Below are positions 60,697 to 64,000 of a stretch of DNA of 64,000 nt, one piece after another. The position numbers and the translations under genes were made by a program. Where the stretch lies: assembly GCA_903642225.1 (NCBI GenBank), contig CAHJWI010000002.1:62001-126000 (forward strand). The letters are read 5' to 3'. The notes under the pieces are model-generated. The model did no database searches, was not told the origin of the DNA, and saw only the letters and a program-made list of their open reading frames with translations. This stretch comes from Acidobacteriaceae bacterium. Lineage in GTDB: Bacteria > Acidobacteriota > Terriglobia > Terriglobales > Acidobacteriaceae. How positions within the stretch are numbered: the first letter of the stretch is position 1; the number at the start of each line of letters is the position of its first letter.

Positions 60697-63354
60697 TTAA
60701 CGCTGGGCAAGTGTGACGTGTTGGACAACGTAGCCGGTGCCGGCCGGCATGGTGACGGCGAACGGCGTGGGATCGAGGTTGCCGTTGCGCCGCACATCCA
60801 GCAAAACGGTGGTACCGGCTTCCGCTTCAAGATCGAACTCGGTGTGATCGGCGAAGTAACGCTCGCCAGTGATGTGCGGCAGATGAGTCTCGTCGCCCGG
60901 CAGCGGAGCGGCCGGGACGTGCAGCCCGAACTCCACAGCGGGAAGCGCCAGGGTCGATCGTGATTCCCCCGCAACGAAAGCCCGCCTGCCGGCAATGGCG
61001 GTATGGATCGCACCGTTCTGCATCGGGTAATGAAGAACTTCTAGCTGTGTCCCCTTGCGCTTCACTTCGACATGCAGCAGCGTATCGCCCATGCGAACGT
61101 TATCGAGCTGTACCTCTCCCCAGCCAACCGGCAACTGCGGGTGAACATTGAGTGTCTTCGTCGTCGCATCCACGTCAATGCCGAGCAGACCGCGTACGGC
61201 GGGTGCAAGCGTCATCGCACTGGACCAAAGCTGGTGCGCGCTGCTGCGTCCCAGCGGCTGATAAAACCGCCCGCTGATCACCTCGGTCACCGTCCCCGGA
61301 TCCTCCGCAAACGTCAACCGAAGATTTTGCTGCAACGTCGTCCAGCCGGCAACCGGGTGTCCCGTCCGGTATTGCGCCATCGCATTCCATCCCGTAAACA
61401 GAGGCCACACCGACCCCATGTGATAACTGATCGGATCGTAAAACGGAACAGCGGTGCTGAGCGCGCGCGTGCCCCAATCGGTCGCAAGCAGAGGGCTTGA
61501 CCACGCGGCGAGCATGGCGTCAGGGTGCTCGAGTCCGAAGGTGAAGCGTTCGTCCGATTCAACCTCCACCGCGCCTTGAGGTTGCAACCGATCCGGCGCT
61601 TTGGCAGGGCGCAGTGCAGCCGCAGCACCCGGCCTTGCTCCACTTGGCAACATGGGCGGGTTCCACAGAGCCACACTGGGGTAGACCGTAAGGGAGCGAT
61701 CATAAGTGCCGTCGGCGTTCTTTGAAAAGGCGTACAGATTGGTTTTCAGGTCGCGGTACTGCTCCACAGCTCCCGACAGTTTGGCAGCTGTTTCCGCGGC
61801 GCTGGCAGCCAGAGCCACGTCATGCTGGAGCGTTGCGAGATCGACCATCGCCTGTGTCGCCTGCCGGTCAAGCGACGCCAGATAAAGCTCCTGGTGCGGC
61901 ATCGGGCTTTGCCAGTTTTCCACCCAGCCCGTCCCCTGCGAGTTGTCGTACACGCCATCGCCATCGCTGTCGTGCGTGCGTTCGAACTGGTATGCGCGCT
62001 TGGCCTGCTCCCAGTGATCGGCAAGGAACTCTGTGTCGCCGGACGTTCGCACATAGTCCCGCAGCGCAAGCAGAAACAGCGGTGTAGCATCCGCGGCCGC
62101 GTACTCATACCCAAAGGTCTTCCACGCCATGTTCTCCGGCAGGTCGTCGGCCATCTGGCTGAACTCGTGCATCATCTTGCCGTCGGCGCGCTGCCGGTGC
62201 AGCAAAAATTCAAGCGCACGCTTGCTCAGCGCAGTGTCGCCGTAACTATCAATGGCATACAACGACCACAACGTATCGCGCCCAAAATACCAGCCAAACC
62301 CAGGCCGCGTGCTGTCATACGACGGAAACCATCCTGCAACCAGGCCGGTCTCTGATGTGCGGCCCGCGCCGGATCCGGTGATGTGTTCCACCTGCGAGTC
62401 CTCAATCGAAAGCTCGGCCCAGCGCAGCGCCTCATCGAACCTGGCATCCGGCGTATGGACCGTAAGCCGCGTATCAAAAAAATGCGCGTAGTAGGTATCG
62501 ATTGCCTGCGCAAGTGCAGGCAGATTTGCCGCCTGGTCCGCAAGCCGCTTCTCCATGGCAAGCTGCGACTCTGCATTGTTCGTCTCCCCAGGCCGCGACA
62601 CCGTGGACAGCAGCGGAAACAGCTTCCCCTTGTCCTTTGCCGGGTCATACCGAACCAGGAACTCCAGCGGCAGCGTCTGCGGGTGCTCCTGGTACACCGG
62701 AATATGCCCAGGCTTGCTGTTCGGCATGCCCACCATCCCGAACAGCGCAGGGTTGTCCGTCGCAACTGCGTACGCACCACCCGTGCCAAGCTGCACCCAC
62801 CCCGACCCCGGAATCCCATACTGCGGCGCAGGCCACATCTGCTGCATCGCCGGCGTCAGCGTCACGGTGAGCGTCACCGCCCTCACCGACTCGATCTCGA
62901 AATACAGCAGCGCCCCCGGATCTTCGACAGTCTTGTTCAGGGCAGCCGGGGACACGAGCATATGCTGACGTACGGTGATTCCCGCAAACGAATAGGTCAG
63001 CACCGTATGCCCCGGCTGCACGTCCACCTCCGCCGCACCGGGGTTCAAGTCCAGCGGTACGGTATATCCATCGATCTCCGCGCGCAACCGCATACCGGAG
63101 AACACCTTCACCGGTAGCTGCCAAAGCTCGATCACGCCACTCTGATCCCCCAGAATCGCACCACGTGCACCCGTAATGGTCAGGGGCTTACTCGGCTGGG
63201 CAGCCTGCCGAACGACCGGAATCTGCCCCGCAAGCGGCCGTGGAAACGACGCAACCGTCTGGAGCGCAACTTGACCCAAGGCGCACCCCGGCGTCGTAGC
63301 AACAACCGCGACCAAACCAGCAGCAGCCAAACAGGCAAGGGTACGTGACGTCAT
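60697..63354 (-). CDS. Secreted six-hairpin (GDE-like) glycoside hydrolase
   Basis: 885 residues from the ATG at 63354, beginning a signal peptide (MTSRTLACLAAAGLVAVVATTPGCALG); the frame extends upstream without sense. A beta-sandwich region up to about 350 is followed by an (alpha/alpha)6 barrel: FGWYFGRDTLWSLYAIDSYGD, RQRADGKMMHEFSQMADDLP and DSDGDGVYDNSQGTGWVENWQ. A C-terminal beta domain closes it (LPVGWGEVQLDNVRMGDTLLHVEV). It is related to amylo-1,6-glucosidase/GH63- and GH15-like enzymes. The precise bond cut is not evident. Confidence 0.85.
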   Translation of the reverse strand: MTSRTLACLAAAGLVAVVATTPGCALGQVALQTVASFPRPLAGQIPVVRQAAQPSKPLTITGARGAILGDQSGVIELWQLPVKVFSGMRLRAEIDGYTVPLDLNPGAAEVDVQPGHTVLTYSFAGITVRQHMLVSPAALNKTVEDPGALLYFEIESVRAVTLTVTLTPAMQQMWPAPQYGIPGSGWVQLGTGGAYAVATDNPALFGMVGMPNSKPGHIPVYQEHPQTLPLEFLVRYDPAKDKGKLFPLLSTVSRPGETNNAESQLAMEKRLADQAANLPALAQAIDTYYAHFFDTRLTVHTPDARFDEALRWAELSIEDSQVEHITGSGAGRTSETGLVAGWFPSYDSTRPGFGWYFGRDTLWSLYAIDSYGDTALSKRALEFLLHRQRADGKMMHEFSQMADDLPENMAWKTFGYEYAAADATPLFLLALRDYVRTSGDTEFLADHWEQAKRAYQFERTHDSDGDGVYDNSQGTGWVENWQSPMPHQELYLASLDRQATQAMVDLATLQHDVALAASAAETAAKLSGAVEQYRDLKTNLYAFSKNADGTYDRSLTVYPSVALWNPPMLPSGARPGAAAALRPAKAPDRLQPQGAVEVESDERFTFGLEHPDAMLAAWSSPLLATDWGTRALSTAVPFYDPISYHMGSVWPLFTGWNAMAQYRTGHPVAGWTTLQQNLRLTFAEDPGTVTEVISGRFYQPLGRSSAHQLWSSAMTLAPAVRGLLGIDVDATTKTLNVHPQLPVGWGEVQLDNVRMGDTLLHVEVKRKGTQLEVLHYPMQNGAIHTAIAGRRAFVAGESRSTLALPAVEFGLHVPAAPLPGDETHLPHITGERYFADHTEFDLEAEAGTTVLLDVRRNGNLDPTPFAVTMPAGTGYVVQHVTLAQR

Positions 63355-63433
63355 GACAGCCTCAGGCGGAAACTCTCCAAACCTACTTCGTGTCGTCAAG
63401 TCTGTCCAGCAGCGTACTGTGGCGCCACCCGTC

Positions 63434-63460
63434 GGCCTGCTAGTGTTTTGAAAACAGGCC
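63434..63460. promoter_or_regulatory. Palindromic site in a 303-base divergent gap
   Basis: TGTTTTGAAAACA (63444-63456) is a 6+1+6 palindrome, flanked by GGCCTG/CAGGCC arms (63434-63439 and 63455-63460). It lies in the 303-base intergenic region (63355-63657) between the secreted glycosidase and the acyltransferase. I see no other clear feature in that region. Confidence 0.35.
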
Positions 63461-63657
63461 GCAGAGCCCGCACAAGCAACCCCATTTCTTCTTAGGGCGT
63501 ACTCAAGGAGAGACATCGCGCAGCCAGGGCAGCCAAGGTTCAAAGGCAGCCAATGCGCGATGCACGCACTGCCAGAATGACCCAAGCGTTGGCGGCCAAG
63601 TCTGCCGCATTCGCGCGCCTCGCCTCGCGCGGTTCCATAGTCAACGCGAGCAGCACA

Positions 63658-64000
63658 ATGCCCTCCAGACAGCAGTTGCACCCGGCAGCTACATCACACC
63701 TTCCCGCGCTGGACGGCCTGCGCGGGCTGGCCCTGCTCCTCGTCTTCTGCCACCACATCGCCTATACCTACCCGCCGCAGTATTTCCTCCGCCACGGAAC
63801 CGTGCTCCGCGTCCTCCGCTTTGTCCTGCTCCATGGATGGGTAGGCGTGGATATCTTCTTCGTGCTGTCAGGCTTCCTCGTCACAGGCATCCTTCTGCGC
63901 TCCCGCCAGGCAGAAAACTATTCGAGCGTCTTTTACGCCCGCCGCGTCTTGCGCATCGCACCGGTCTACTACGGCGTTCTTGTCTTTGTCTTCCTGGTTC
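63658..64000 (+). CDS. Acyltransferase-3 family membrane protein (5' part only)
   Basis: The gene runs off the window end; 114 codons are visible from the ATG at 63658. HLPALDGLRGLALLLVFCHHIAYTY is the family opening with the LDGLRG motif and the catalytic-type His. GWVGVDIFFVLSGFLVTGILLRSR is the following signature, and RRVLRIAPVYYGVLVFVFL is the next segment. Members of this OafA/YrhL family move acyl groups (acetyl, succinyl) from CoA to sugars in the envelope. Confidence 0.9.
   Translation, partial: MPSRQQLHPAATSHLPALDGLRGLALLLVFCHHIAYTYPPQYFLRHGTVLRVLRFVLLHGWVGVDIFFVLSGFLVTGILLRSRQAENYSSVFYARRVLRIAPVYYGVLVFVFLV

Noticed and set aside
1..64000. CRISPR array, prophage, insertion sequence or rRNA
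   Set aside because: No regularly spaced direct repeats, transposase, phage structural gene or rRNA text was seen anywhere in the window.

Overview
The window reads as a chromosomal segment of an Acidobacteriota bacterium, most likely family Acidobacteriaceae (Terriglobus/Granulicella/Edaphobacter-like). The assignment rests on high GC with GC-rich third positions, an Oar-type TonB-dependent receptor, a VWFA-related secreted protein, a CBM9/DUF5916 outer-membrane protein, a patatin/outer-membrane-barrel fusion, many glycan-active enzymes, and the gene order ispE - tRNA-Gln - prs - rplY - pth - rpsF - rpsR - rplI. I see no prophage, insertion sequence, CRISPR array or rRNA. The genus is inferred from gene content and was not checked by a search.

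Layout. 1-3.4 kb: 3' end of a TonB receptor, a broken uridine-kinase-like gene, a rhomboid-like membrane protein without its catalytic serine, and a small membrane protein. 3.5-18 kb: envelope and signalling genes (GT39 membrane glycosyltransferase, patatin-barrel protein, AsmA-like protein, CheY-like receiver, deoxyhypusine-synthase-like enzyme, tandem HD-GYP protein, TlpA thioredoxin, outer-membrane protein, GH1 glucosidase, alpha/beta hydrolase). 17.8-18.5 kb: a membrane-protein/XRE-regulator pair with a palindrome-rich promoter facing pncB. 19.9-24.4 kb: nucleoside uptake and salvage (nupC, punA, udk) with a DUF2062 protein and a formate/nitrite-family channel.

24.5-37 kb: aldo/keto reductase, VWFA-related protein, prolyl oligopeptidase, remnant of a GH31 glycosidase whose catalytic core is gone, a large PIG-L deacetylase-like protein, amino-acid permease, NodB deacetylase, SRPBCC protein and zinc alcohol dehydrogenase. 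37.3-44 kb: housekeeping genes on the minus strand, ending at a clear intrinsic terminator. 44.2-50.9 kb: DUF5916 protein, gamma-glutamyltransferase with a coupled cysteine-rich secreted protein, and a sugar:H+ symporter. 51-57.6 kb: a small immunity-like protein, an M16 peptidase pair (one active, one degenerate), NDH-2 and HtpG. 57.7-64 kb: GT87-like glycosyltransferase, amidohydrolase, six-hairpin glycosidase and the start of an acyltransferase-3 protein.

Together the genes suggest an aerobic soil heterotroph that scavenges plant and microbial polymers. Secreted and outer-membrane enzymes feed sugars, peptides and nucleosides to dedicated importers. No single large novel system stands out. 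The most unusual items are the deoxyhypusine-synthase-like enzyme with its active-site His pair replaced, the double-palindrome promoter at 18.45 kb, two small ORFs with good ribosome sites (22 and 32 codons), complementary decay of the two HD-GYP domains, and two degraded genes.
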